Assembly: GCF_006007965.1 (NCBI RefSeq)
Contig: NZ_CP040748.1
Span: forward strand, 1,798,001-1,862,000
Direction of reading: 5' to 3'
Length of the DNA stretch: 64,000 bases
Origin: Nocardioides jishulii
GTDB lineage: Bacteria; Actinomycetota; Actinomycetes; Propionibacteriales; Nocardioidaceae
Below the pieces are notes generated by a model. That model was not told where the DNA came from. It worked only from the letters and a program-made list of their open reading frames with translations, and did no database searches. Shown one piece after another: positions 33,795 to 42,133 of the stretch. Position numbers and translations under genes: made by a program. Each line of letters opens with the position of its first letter. Position 1 is the first letter of the stretch.

Positions 33795-34313
33795 ATGACC
33801 CACGAGACGAGCAGCAGCGTCGGAGCGTTCTCGATCCGGCCGCTCCAGCCGCGTGACTGGGAACGCGTTCGAGGGATCTACGCCGCCGGGATGGCCACCG
33901 GCATCGCCACCTTCGAAACCGTGGTGCCCTCGGCCGAGGAGTTGGACCAGAAGTGGATCCCCGAGCAGCGATGGGTCGCCACGAGCCCGAGCGGGCTGGT
34001 CCTCGGATGGGCGGCCCTCTCCCCCACATCTTCACGCAGCTGCTACCGGGGTGTCGTCGAGACGTCGGTCTACGTCGCTCCCGAGTCGACCGGCAGAGGT
34101 GTCGGGCGGGCGCTGGTGGACCACCAGGTGCGAGCAGCGGTGGACGCCGGGTTCTGGACGCTGCAGTCCTCGATCTTCGCCGAGAACCACGCGAGCCTGG
34201 CCCTGCACCGCTCGGCTGGCTTTCGTGAGGTCGGCATTCGCGAGCGCATCGCGCAACGCGACGGCGTCTGGCACGACACCGTGCTCATCGAGTTCAGGGC
34301 CAACACCCCTTAG
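33795..34313 (+). CDS. GNAT family N-acetyltransferase (phosphinothricin acetyltransferase-like)
   Basis: Encodes 172 residues from the ATG at 33795. The GNAT fold is visible: IRPLQPRDWERVRGIYAAG, VLGWAALSP, VETSVYVAPESTGRGVGRAL as the acetyl-CoA loop, then AVDAGFWTLQSSIFAENHAS and LHRSAGFREVGIRERI. The closest known group is Pat/Bar-type phosphinothricin or methionine-sulfoximine acetyltransferases, which share TGIATFET near the N-terminus. The acceptor here is unproven. Confidence 0.88.
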   Translation: MTHETSSSVGAFSIRPLQPRDWERVRGIYAAGMATGIATFETVVPSAEELDQKWIPEQRWVATSPSGLVLGWAALSPTSSRSCYRGVVETSVYVAPESTGRGVGRALVDHQVRAAVDAGFWTLQSSIFAENHASLALHRSAGFREVGIRERIAQRDGVWHDTVLIEFRANTP

Positions 34314-34336
34314 CGCGCGCGTGTCCTCGCAGGCCA

Positions 34337-34954
34337 TCAACCGCCGTCGGTGGGCAGGATGACCGTGGTGACAAGCTCCGTCACCGCAGGGGTGCGCGGC
34401 GCGGAGCTGAAGCCGAACCGGCACGGAGGATCCAGCGGCGCCAAGGTGCCGACATCCACGCCGTCGAACCGGCCAGCGAGTGACGCCACCCGCCTGGTGT
34501 CGGTGGCCCCGTAGACCTCGAGTCGCCCTCCCCCGGCGCTGCCGCGCGTACGCACGCCACGCACCGCGTGCCTGGAGACCGGGTCGGTCACGCGGGACCA
34601 CGCCGGCGCCGTGGCGATCGTTCTGGGCACCACCCTCAGCAACGCCCCGAGCAGGGTCCGACGCCCGATGCCGATGGCCAGGTCCAAGGAGGGCGCCGTG
34701 ACCGACCACGACCCATCCTCGATGTCCACCACCGTGACTGGCTCGATCCTCACCTCGTCGAACGCATAGGTGCTCGCCACGAAGTCCGCGACGTCGGCCC
34801 GGGGCGCGAGCAGGACGCGATGACCGGGTGCGGTCTCGACCATGACGTCGGAGAAGGCGCCGAACGGCGACGAGTCCCAGCGGCCGACGACGGCCCGCAG
34901 TCCACTGGAGCTGCCGACGCCGGCAATGTGTCCGGTGAACCGCAGACGACGCAT
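34337..34954 (-). CDS. Hypothetical protein linked to the racemase-like gene
   Basis: Encodes 205 residues from the ATG at 34954, which lies 4 bases after the stop of the racemase-like gene. A start 18 codons upstream would overlap that gene and is less likely. The sequence has GHIAGVGSSSGLRAVVGRWD, SPFGAFSDVMVETAPGHRVL and FVASTYAFDEVRIEPVTVV, suggestive of a small beta-rich domain. No known motif or membrane segment was recognised. Function is unknown. Confidence 0.65.
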   Translation of the reverse strand: MRRLRFTGHIAGVGSSSGLRAVVGRWDSSPFGAFSDVMVETAPGHRVLLAPRADVADFVASTYAFDEVRIEPVTVVDIEDGSWSVTAPSLDLAIGIGRRTLLGALLRVVPRTIATAPAWSRVTDPVSRHAVRGVRTRGSAGGGRLEVYGATDTRRVASLAGRFDGVDVGTLAPLDPPCRFGFSSAPRTPAVTELVTTVILPTDGG

Positions 34955-34958
34955 GTCG

Positions 34959-35613
34959 TCAGTGCCCAGCGAGGTCCGGCCCGCTGGCCACCGCCCACTC
35001 CACCGCACTGGCCGGGGTGCTGATCACGGGCACGGACACGTCGTCCAGCAGGGCCACGGCTCCTGCCATGCTCGCCTGGGCCAGCAGCACCACGTCGCTG
35101 CGGTCAGCGAGCAGGCGCGCGCTCCGCGCCACCCGCTCGAGGTATCCGGCGAGGTCCCCCGCCTCCCACGCAGCCCACGCGCCCTCGGCCAAGAGCACCT
35201 CGACCGTCGGACGTACGCCCGCGCGCGCGGCCTCCTCCTCCAGCAACGCACACGTCGGCTCCACGGTCGACTCGAGGGCGACCACCACGCCGACCCGGCG
35301 TCCGCTGGCCACGGCCCGACCGGCGGCCGGTCGGTCGACCCGCCACGCTCCGGCGCCGCCCACCGACTCCGCGAGGCCCCCGATCGTCGAGCAGGTGCAG
35401 ACGACCACGTCCGCTCCCCCGGCTCGCAGCTCCGCCAGGCGCCCAGCGACCCGGTCGGCCAGCTCCTGCCCCCCCGACCCCGTCGCGTCGTGCGTCGCCG
35501 AGCAGGGACTCGTCCACCACGTGCACCGCAACGGCATCGCCCCTGGCCGCCACGAGGGCGTCGAAGGTCGCCACGTGGACGGCGGACGTGTGCAGGAACC
35601 CGATCGTCGGCAT
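34959..35613 (-). pseudogene. Asp/Glu racemase-like gene with a frameshift
   Basis: The N-terminal part, MPTIGFLHTSAVHVATFDAL and on to VVDESLLGDARRDG, is in one frame. The remainder, ELADRVAGRLAELRAGGADV and VVCTCSTIGGLAESVGG, is in the next frame. They join at a run of seven G on the coding strand (35469-35475). Deleting one base in the run restores a single frame of about 217 residues. Cys-Thr-Cys-Ser motifs suit the aspartate/glutamate racemase superfamily. Both halves have normal coding character, so the break is recent, phase-variable, or a sequencing error. No substrate can be assigned. Confidence 0.75.
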
Positions 35614-35650
35614 GGCGCAACTCTGACACAGCGCCACGGACGCGGGATTT

Positions 35651-35686
35651 CCTTGGAAGTCAAGGTAGCTAGACGCTAGAACTTCC
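35651..35686. promoter_or_regulatory. Dyads upstream of phenylalanine hydroxylase
   Basis: CCTTG-GAAGT-CAAGG (35651-35665) and a longer dyad GGAAGT (35655-35660) with ACTTCC (35681-35686) overlap, 26 bases before the phhA ATG. They may bind a regulator of aromatic amino-acid catabolism. Evidence is symmetry and position only. Confidence 0.35.
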
Positions 35687-35711
35687 GGCCATCTTCCTTC
35701 ACGATGAGTAA

Positions 35712-36602
35712 ATGTTCGAAGAAGGTCAGTACTTCGCGCCGGTCCACGAGAAGGACGACGGCACGGTCGCCGTGCAGCTGGGCGCCAACCACCCGGGCCT
35801 CAACGACCCGGAGTACCGCGCCCGCCGTGACCACCTGGCCACCCTCGCCTCCCGATGGCGCCCCGGTGAACCCTGCCCCACCGCCGACTACACCGACGAG
35901 GAGCACGACGTCTGGCGCACGGTCAGTGACGTGCTCATGGAGAGCCACCGGACCTACGCCTGCTCCGAGTACCTGGAGGGCAAGGAGATCCTGGGACTGC
36001 CCACCGACCACATCCCCCAGCTCAACGAGGTCAGCCAGACCCTCGCGCCCCTGACGGGGTTCGGTTACCAACCCGCGGCCGGACTGGTGCCGCTGCGCGC
36101 CTTCTACGGGGCCCTGGCCGACCGCCACTTCTGGTCGACGCAGTACGTCCGCCACCACTCCGTGCCCCTCTACACCCCCGAGCCGGACGTGATCCACGAG
36201 GTGATCGGCCACGGCAACACGCTGGCCCACCCGCGTTTCACGACGCTGTACGAGCTCGCCGGGGCGGCGGCCCGACGTGTCGAGACCGACGACGCCCTCC
36301 AGTTCGTGAGCCGCGTATTCTGGTTCACCCTGGAGTTCGGCGTGGTCTGGCAGCGGGGCGACCTCCGGGCCTACGGCGCCGGGATCCTCTCCTCGCCCGG
36401 AGAGATCCAGGAGTTCCGGGACGTGACGATCCGTCCGCTCGACCTGGTCTCCATGGGCACGGCCAACTACGACATCACCGCCTACCAGGACGTGCTCTAC
36501 GCAGCCGAGTCGTTCACCCACGTCGAAGACGTGGTGGGCCACTTCTGGGCGACCTGCACGGACGAGTCCATCGCCCGCATGTCCCGGACCCCCGTACGGT
36601 GA
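35712..36602 (+). CDS. phhA: Phenylalanine 4-monooxygenase
   Basis: Encodes 296 residues. The iron site of pterin-dependent hydroxylases is complete: His162 and His167 in HEVIGHGN, with Glu208 in FTLEFGVVW. Other landmarks are TGFGYQPAAGLVP and the FWSTQYVRH region. The enzyme hydroxylates phenylalanine to tyrosine using tetrahydropterin and oxygen. It lacks the eukaryotic regulatory ACT domain, as bacterial forms do. An ATG at 35704 in another frame is not used. No pterin-recycling gene (phhB) is adjacent. The LysE-type exporter lies convergent, 10 bases away. Confidence 0.93.
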   Translation: MFEEGQYFAPVHEKDDGTVAVQLGANHPGLNDPEYRARRDHLATLASRWRPGEPCPTADYTDEEHDVWRTVSDVLMESHRTYACSEYLEGKEILGLPTDHIPQLNEVSQTLAPLTGFGYQPAAGLVPLRAFYGALADRHFWSTQYVRHHSVPLYTPEPDVIHEVIGHGNTLAHPRFTTLYELAGAAARRVETDDALQFVSRVFWFTLEFGVVWQRGDLRAYGAGILSSPGEIQEFRDVTIRPLDLVSMGTANYDITAYQDVLYAAESFTHVEDVVGHFWATCTDESIARMSRTPVR

Positions 36603-36612
36603 CGGGCTGCGG

Positions 36613-37290
36613 TCAGCCGGCCGTGGCCAGTGACAGCTTCACGGCGAAGCCGAGGAAGACCATCCCCGCAGCCGAGGTGACACCGGCCGTGATCGCCTGA
36701 CGGCGGCGGAAGACCTCGGCCAGCCGGACGCCGCCGAAGATCAGCGCGCTCAGGTAGAGCACGCTGGTGAGGGTCGCGAAAGAGCCCAGGAAGAGGAACG
36801 AGACCCAGGGGCGCGGGTACGTCGGGTCGACGAACTGCACGAAGAACGAGACGAAGAAGAGGATGGCCTTCGGGTTCAGCAGGCTGATGACCAGCGCCCG
36901 CCGGTAGGCAGTGGCACTGCGCAACGCCACTCCCCCGGAGGCCTGCTCCACCTCCTCCACCAGCGCGTCGGCGGATCGGCCACGGTGGCCCCGCCAGGCC
37001 AGGATCCCGCCACGGACGAGCCCGATGCCCATCCAGCTGAGGTAGCCGGCCCCGGCGTACTTCACGATCGAGAAGACCAGGTCGTTGCTCTGCAGGAGCG
37101 AGGCGACGCCGGCAGCCGCGCAGGTCATCAGCAGCGCGTCGCCGGTCCACACGGCAGCAGCAGCGGCGTACGCCGGCCGGACGCCCGAGCGGGCGGCCAC
37201 CGAGAGGACGTACAACGAGTTCGGGCCCGGCAGCAGGATGATGACGACGAGTCCCACGAGGTAGGTGGGAAGATCGATGACACCGAGCAC
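36613..37290 (-). CDS. LysE/RhtB family amino-acid exporter
   Basis: Encodes 225 residues from the GTG at 37290, preceded by GGGAGG at a suitable distance; an in-frame GTG 7 codons upstream lacks that site. About six membrane helices are present. The N-terminal LVGLVVIILLPGPNSLYVLS carries the LysE-family PGPN motif, and SLLNPKAILFFVSFFVQFV is the second signature. The family exports amino acids such as leucine, homoserine or lysine. The substrate is not predictable from sequence. Confidence 0.9.
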   Translation of the reverse strand: MLGVIDLPTYLVGLVVIILLPGPNSLYVLSVAARSGVRPAYAAAAAVWTGDALLMTCAAAGVASLLQSNDLVFSIVKYAGAGYLSWMGIGLVRGGILAWRGHRGRSADALVEEVEQASGGVALRSATAYRRALVISLLNPKAILFFVSFFVQFVDPTYPRPWVSFLFLGSFATLTSVLYLSALIFGGVRLAEVFRRRQAITAGVTSAAGMVFLGFAVKLSLATAG

Positions 37291-37328
37291 GCTCCAGATC
37301 CTCCCACGCACTCCCCTACGATCGCCCC

Positions 37329-37988
37329 ATGAATCCCCTGCACCGAGCGGCGCGCGTGGCCGTTCTCACGTTCTTGGCCGGTTCGGTCCTCGTCGGCTGT
37401 GGTGCTGACAACGAGAAGGCCACGGCCATCGGGAGCAAGAACTGCGACTACCCCTCCGCCAGCCAGTCGCCCGCCGTCGAGGTCGAGGTTCCCCCGGCGA
37501 CTCCCGACCTGCCCGACACGTTGACCGCGACGCTGGTGCTGGGCCAAGGACCGGTCACCATCGAGCTGACGCCCGAGCGGACGCCCTGCACGGTCAACAA
37601 CTTCGTCACTCTCGCCGAGCAGGGGTACTTCGACGGCACCGAGTGCCATCGCCTCACGACTGCCGGCATCTACGTCCTCCAGTGCGGCGACCCCACCGCG
37701 TCGGGCACCGGCGGCCCGGGATGGACCATCCCCGACGAGGTCGACGGGTCGGAAAGTTACCCGGCAGGTACCGTCGCCATGGCCAAGACGCAGGCACCCG
37801 ACAGTGGCGGCTCGCAGTTCTTCCTCGTGTACGACGAGACCCCCCTGCCCCCTGAGTACACGGTCTTCGGGGAGATGGACAAGGACAGCATCGCCACCGT
37901 CGCCGCCATCGCTGCCAAGGGCTCCGAACCCGCCGATGACGGCGCTCCCAGGCAGAGGACCGTCATCACCTCGGTCGAGGTCGAGTGA
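37329..37988 (+). CDS. Cyclophilin-type peptidyl-prolyl isomerase, lipoprotein
   Basis: Encodes 219 residues. A lipoprotein signal peptide ends in LVGC with Cys24. After a short linker comes a cyclophilin domain: VTIELTPERTPCTVNNFVTL, GYFDGTECHRLTTAGIYVLQ, GTVAMAKTQAPDSGGSQFFL and YTVFGEM. The FHR catalytic arginine context is kept as CHRL. It is likely an extracytoplasmic folding factor, like the FKBP lipoprotein at 1897. A bidirectional terminator follows. Confidence 0.92.
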   Translation: MNPLHRAARVAVLTFLAGSVLVGCGADNEKATAIGSKNCDYPSASQSPAVEVEVPPATPDLPDTLTATLVLGQGPVTIELTPERTPCTVNNFVTLAEQGYFDGTECHRLTTAGIYVLQCGDPTASGTGGPGWTIPDEVDGSESYPAGTVAMAKTQAPDSGGSQFFLVYDETPLPPEYTVFGEMDKDSIATVAAIAAKGSEPADDGAPRQRTVITSVEVE

Positions 37989-37998
37989 GCTGACACGC

Positions 37999-38035
37999 AC
38001 GAAGGTCCGCCCCCGGCTCGGGAGCGGACCTTCGT
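37999..38035. terminator. Bidirectional terminator between cyclophilin and OsmC genes
   Basis: A 12-bp perfect stem (37999-38010 with 38024-38035) encloses a GC-rich loop. It lies between the convergent stops at 37988 and 38050. Confidence 0.75.
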
Positions 38036-38049
38036 CGTACGTGGGTTCC

Positions 38050-38514
38050 TCAGGCCTGGCGGAACTCCACCGGCTCACCGATCTGCACCGTGCGGCTGAC
38101 CGAGCAGAGGCGGTCGCGGCTCTGCTCCATCGAGCGCTGCACGACCGAACGGGCAGCGTCGCCGGCCTCGCCCTCGGGGAACTCGAGGTCGAACGTGAGC
38201 CGCAGGTTGGTCATGTGGTTCCCGCGCTCGTCACGCACCTTGTCGCCCTCGCTCAGGACCTCGAACTTGACCGCGGGGGCGCGCTTCGAGGTGATCAGGT
38301 CGACGTCGATGGCGCTGCACCCCGCGATGGCCGCCAGGAGCAGCTCGACCGGCGAGAAGTCCGGGTCGTCCCCACCGGTGCCGAAGTAGGTCTCTCCCCC
38401 ACGTCCGTTGGTCGCCTTGAACCGGTTCTGCCCGATCTTGCTCACCTGGACCGCACGGTGGTTCTCCGCGGGGACAACGGGGGCAGGGACGTCAGAGTGG
38501 GGAGCGTCAGTCAT
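38050..38514 (-). CDS. OsmC family protein
   Basis: Encodes 154 residues from the ATG at 38514. The OsmC fold shows the reactive cysteine in LLLAAIAGCSAIDVDL and the second in RDRLCSVSRTV. A central strand carries TNLRLTFDLEFPEG. OsmC proteins reduce organic hydroperoxides with paired cysteines. The SDFSPVELLLAA-like segment (DPDFSPVELLLAAIAGC) is typical. A class V aminotransferase ends upstream by 43 bases on the same strand, so they may be co-transcribed. Confidence 0.87.
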   Translation of the reverse strand: MTDAPHSDVPAPVVPAENHRAVQVSKIGQNRFKATNGRGGETYFGTGGDDPDFSPVELLLAAIAGCSAIDVDLITSKRAPAVKFEVLSEGDKVRDERGNHMTNLRLTFDLEFPEGEAGDAARSVVQRSMEQSRDRLCSVSRTVQIGEPVEFRQA

Positions 38515-38557
38515 GCGCCGATCATAGTGACCGCCCGCCGGGACCCACCCGCGGCGT

Positions 38558-40291
38558 TCAGGCCGGGCGTACGCCGTCAGCTGGCAGGTCGAACCACCGC
38601 AGGTGCTCGAAGTCGGCCGAGACGTCGGCGGGATGGGCATCGAGGTCCGGGCCCGGAGTCGCGGCGAAGATCGCCGCCGCGTCGACGAGGTGCTGACGCA
38701 GCAGCTCCACCCCTCCCCTGGCGGTGGTCGCGGGAAAGCTCGGGCGACCTCCCTCGTACGACACCGCGTGCAGGCTGAGCGGCGGCTCGACGACTCCGCG
38801 CCGGTGCTGCCACAGCCCGGTCGAGGGGTCGAAGACGTAGTCGCCGAGCAGCCTCCACCCGTCACGGGCGACCATCCGGACCGCTTCGACGAGGTAGTCG
38901 GCCACCTCGTCGGAGAGGAAGTAGTTGAGGTTGATCCGCACCCACCCCGGCTTGATGCCCTCGCACCCGCCGCTGATCTCGCGCTCGAACTCCATCGACC
39001 GCTCGATGTCGATGCCCAGGAGCCGGTGTCCGTAGGGTCCGGCGCACGAGCACCCGCCGCGCGCCTGGATGCCGAACAGGTCGTTGAGCAGCGAGACCAC
39101 GAAGTTGTGGTGGAGGTAGCGGCCCGACGGCGTGCGCACGACGAACGACACGATCGAGAGCCGTTCAGCCTCGAGGTTGCCCAGGATCTCGATGGCAGGC
39201 TCGGAGCGCCACTCCCCCACGGCACGGGCCAGCAGACGCTCCTCCGCGGCACGGATGACCGGCACCCCCACAGCGTCCTTGAGCTGGAAGACCAATCCCG
39301 CGCGGATGGCCTCGATGATGGCGGGCGTCCCGCCCTCCTCACGGTGCTCGGGGTCGGCGAGGTAGCGGTGGTCGTCCGAGTTCACGTACGACACCGTCCC
39401 GCCGCCCGGCACGTCGGGCACCCGGTTGCCGAAGAGCTCGCGGCGGGCGACCAGCACGCCCGGCGTGGAGGGCCCGCCGATGAACTTGTGCGGGCTCAGG
39501 AAGACAGCGTCCTTGTGGGAGCCGGGCCGAGCAGGGTCGCCGTTCATCTCGATGTCGACATAGGGACCGGCCGCGGCGAAGTCCCAGAAGCTCAGGGCCC
39601 CGTGCTCGTGCAGCAGCTCAGCGATCCCGTAGGTGTCCGACACGATGCCGGTCACGTTCGAGGCAGCGGAGAAGGAGCCGATCTTGAGCGGGCGCCCGGC
39701 GTGCAGGGTGAGCTGCTCACGCAGCACCGCCAGGTCGATGCGACCGTCGGGGTCCTCCGGGATCGTCACGACGTCGGCCAAGCACTCGCGCCAGGGAAGC
39801 TCGTTGGAGTGGTGCTCGTAGGGCCCGATGAAGACGACCGGTCGCTCGTCGATCGGCACGTGGGCCGAGAGGTGGTAGCGGTCCTCGAGGACGGAGGGAA
39901 GCCTGAGCCCCAGGACTCCGATCAGCTTCGCGATCGCGGCCGTGCTGCCGGAGCCGGTGAAGATCACGGCCGACTCGTCGTCCGCACCCACGCTCGCGTG
40001 GATGATCGACCTGGCCTCCTCCCGCAGGCGCGTCGTCTGCAGCCCTGTGCCGGAGGACTCCGTGTGCGTGTTGGCGTAGGACGCGAGCACCTCGTCGCGG
40101 ATGAAGTCCTCGATGAAGCCCAGCGCCCGCCCGGAAGCGGTGTAGTCGGCGTAGGTGACCCGGCGCTGCCCGTAGGGCGTCGACATCACGTGGTCCTCAC
40201 CGATGACCGCGTCGCGCACGGCGCGGAGGAGCGCATCGGCCCCGGACTCCGTGGGGAGTCCGGGGCCGGTGGCGGAGTGCTGGGGCGTCAT
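38558..40291 (-). CDS. Class V aminotransferase / cysteine desulfurase-like, long form
   Basis: Encodes 577 residues, well above the about 400 of ordinary cysteine desulfurases. The PLP core has VTYADYTASGRALGFIEDFI, FTGSGSTAAIAKLIGVLGL, FIGPYEHHSNELPWRE, and the PLP lysine in SPHKFIGGPSTPGV. A cysteine-rich segment, RGGCSCAGPYGH, lies where desulfurases hold the reactive cysteine. A C-terminal extension of about 130 residues ends the protein. It may release sulfur from cysteine or be a relative with another substrate. The next gene upstream starts 11 bases away. Confidence 0.82.
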   Translation of the reverse strand: MTPQHSATGPGLPTESGADALLRAVRDAVIGEDHVMSTPYGQRRVTYADYTASGRALGFIEDFIRDEVLASYANTHTESSGTGLQTTRLREEARSIIHASVGADDESAVIFTGSGSTAAIAKLIGVLGLRLPSVLEDRYHLSAHVPIDERPVVFIGPYEHHSNELPWRECLADVVTIPEDPDGRIDLAVLREQLTLHAGRPLKIGSFSAASNVTGIVSDTYGIAELLHEHGALSFWDFAAAGPYVDIEMNGDPARPGSHKDAVFLSPHKFIGGPSTPGVLVARRELFGNRVPDVPGGGTVSYVNSDDHRYLADPEHREEGGTPAIIEAIRAGLVFQLKDAVGVPVIRAAEERLLARAVGEWRSEPAIEILGNLEAERLSIVSFVVRTPSGRYLHHNFVVSLLNDLFGIQARGGCSCAGPYGHRLLGIDIERSMEFEREISGGCEGIKPGWVRINLNYFLSDEVADYLVEAVRMVARDGWRLLGDYVFDPSTGLWQHRRGVVEPPLSLHAVSYEGGRPSFPATTARGGVELLRQHLVDAAAIFAATPGPDLDAHPADVSADFEHLRWFDLPADGVRPA

Positions 40292-40301
40292 GCCCCCATC
40301 A

Positions 40302-42008
40302 TCACTTGACGATCACGCGGAGGCGCTTCTGCCCCACCACGACGTTGTTGGTCGGGCTCGAGACGCCCTGCTTCGGCGCAGCCTTGCCCTGGTTGCGGAG
40401 GATGGCGACGACCGCGTCGTTGCGCACCTTCTTCGCGACGTAGGTCTTCATGCCCGCCAGCGACCCCCAGCTGCCCTCGCCGTAGTGGTCGTTGCCACCG
40501 CGCACCCACAACGGCGCCTTCTTGCCCTTGAGCTGCTTCGGGACCGTGACGGTCACGGTCCGGTACACGGGGGCTCCCGTGCCGGTGAGGACCGCACGCA
40601 GGGTGAGCTTGCTGCCCGCCTTCACGGTCAGGTTGCCGGTGACGTCGCGCCACGTGCCCTTGACCTTGCGCTGCACGGCGCTGACCCGCAGGCGCCGGGC
40701 GTCGGTGACGATCCTGGAGTCCGCGGTGATCGAGTCGACCTTGACGCCATTCATCTCACTGAGGATCCACGCGAGGTCGGGCAGCTCGCCGACGCCCTCG
40801 CTGGCGATGTCGTACGAGCCGAGGTAGCGGTCGGTGCGCTTCAGGTCGAACGCCTTGCCCGCCCCGTCCTTGCCCTTGACCGACCAGGTGACCAGGGCGC
40901 TGCCCTTGGTCATCCCGTCCACGGCACGGTCGTTGACGGTGGCCAGGTGGTACCAGGCGACCTCGCCGACGTACGCCGGGACGGTGACCGTGGTCCGGCC
41001 GTCGAAGGAGCGTGAGCCGAAGGCCGTCCGGGAGGAGAGCACCGTGCCGCCCGGCGCCGCTCCGAAGCGGCCGGAGATGCCGGTGTAGCGGTCGTTGTCG
41101 ATCGAACCGACGGGCGCCCCCAGGTTGGCGACCTTGAAGGCCGAACCGGCCGGGTCGGCCTGGACGTACACGGCCGAGGCGGGGTGCAAGGTCTCGGTGG
41201 TGGCACCGAGGTAGGCGAGCGGGTGACCGAATCCGACGACCTTGCCGCCGCAGACCGAGGTGGCCGTGCCGACGCCGGCGTAGGCGACGGTGCCGTAGGC
41301 GACCGAGGCCGCGAGGTTGCCACCCGCGACGATGGTCTCGGCCCCGATGGAGGCGCCGGCACTCGAGCCGGCGAGGGGGGACCGCAGGTAGTCACGCTTC
41401 GCGACCTTGCCGATCCGCGACGGGTCGATCCCGCTGACGGCCATCGGCACCGAGAGCTGCTTGAACCCACGTGCGGCCTGCGCCCGGGTGACGCCGGCCG
41501 CCTCGGCCACCGCCGTGGCGTCGGCCCGGTCGAGCGTGACCTTCTTGCGCGGGCTGGCGGCAGCCAGGTACTCGTCCATGTCCTCGAACGGGGTGACACC
41601 GGCGATCTGGCTGGGGCCCCAGGACAGGCCGTACGACACGGCACCGATCAGGCGGCCGTCGGCGGCGTACACCGGCGAGCCGGACATGCCCTGCCAGATC
41701 GAGCCCACGCGGTCGATGTCGGCGGAGGTCAGGTCGACCATGACCATGTCGAGGCCGGCAGTGATGCCGTCCTCCACGACGCCCAGCACCTCGCCGGTGA
41801 AGCCGTCCGGGGTGGTGCCACGCGCCACGGTGAGGCCCGTGACGGCGTCACCCGGAGCGAGGTCGGCGACGGGGTAGGGCTTGGCGCAGTCCTCGGCGGG
41901 CGGCGCGGAGGTGGCCGTGTGGCTGCTCGCCAGCACCACGGCGGCAGAGCTCAGCAGCAGGCCAGCGCCTGCAGCGACTGACGTGAGGGAACGTACCGGT
42001 CGTTTCAC
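40302..42008 (-). CDS. Secreted SpoIVB-like (S55) serine protease domain protein
   Basis: Encodes 568 residues. A signal peptide of about 30 residues (SVAAGAGLLLSSAAVVLA) precedes the domain. An S55-type motif is present: SIWQGMSGSPVYAADGRLIG, where the serine in GSPVY is the probable nucleophile, plus VSYGLSWGPSQIAGVTP and VVGFGHPLAYLG. The C-terminal third is beta-rich with basic residues (KGKKAPLWVRGGN). SpoIVB of Bacillus cleaves an anti-sigma signalling partner. Actinobacteria do not use that pathway, so the target here is unknown. Confidence 0.8.
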   Translation of the reverse strand: MKRPVRSLTSVAAGAGLLLSSAAVVLASSHTATSAPPAEDCAKPYPVADLAPGDAVTGLTVARGTTPDGFTGEVLGVVEDGITAGLDMVMVDLTSADIDRVGSIWQGMSGSPVYAADGRLIGAVSYGLSWGPSQIAGVTPFEDMDEYLAAASPRKKVTLDRADATAVAEAAGVTRAQAARGFKQLSVPMAVSGIDPSRIGKVAKRDYLRSPLAGSSAGASIGAETIVAGGNLAASVAYGTVAYAGVGTATSVCGGKVVGFGHPLAYLGATTETLHPASAVYVQADPAGSAFKVANLGAPVGSIDNDRYTGISGRFGAAPGGTVLSSRTAFGSRSFDGRTTVTVPAYVGEVAWYHLATVNDRAVDGMTKGSALVTWSVKGKDGAGKAFDLKRTDRYLGSYDIASEGVGELPDLAWILSEMNGVKVDSITADSRIVTDARRLRVSAVQRKVKGTWRDVTGNLTVKAGSKLTLRAVLTGTGAPVYRTVTVTVPKQLKGKKAPLWVRGGNDHYGEGSWGSLAGMKTYVAKKVRNDAVVAILRNQGKAAPKQGVSSPTNNVVVGQKRLRVIVK

Positions 42009-42133
42009 GTGGTTCTCTTCTCTTCGCGAAGTCTGCGCGCCAGTCGCGCGTCCTCAACCTAGGACGTCCGGGACCCCCGTGGCGGTTGCCACCACACCTG
42101 ACTTGTCCATTTGAGTACGAATACTCTGAATGG

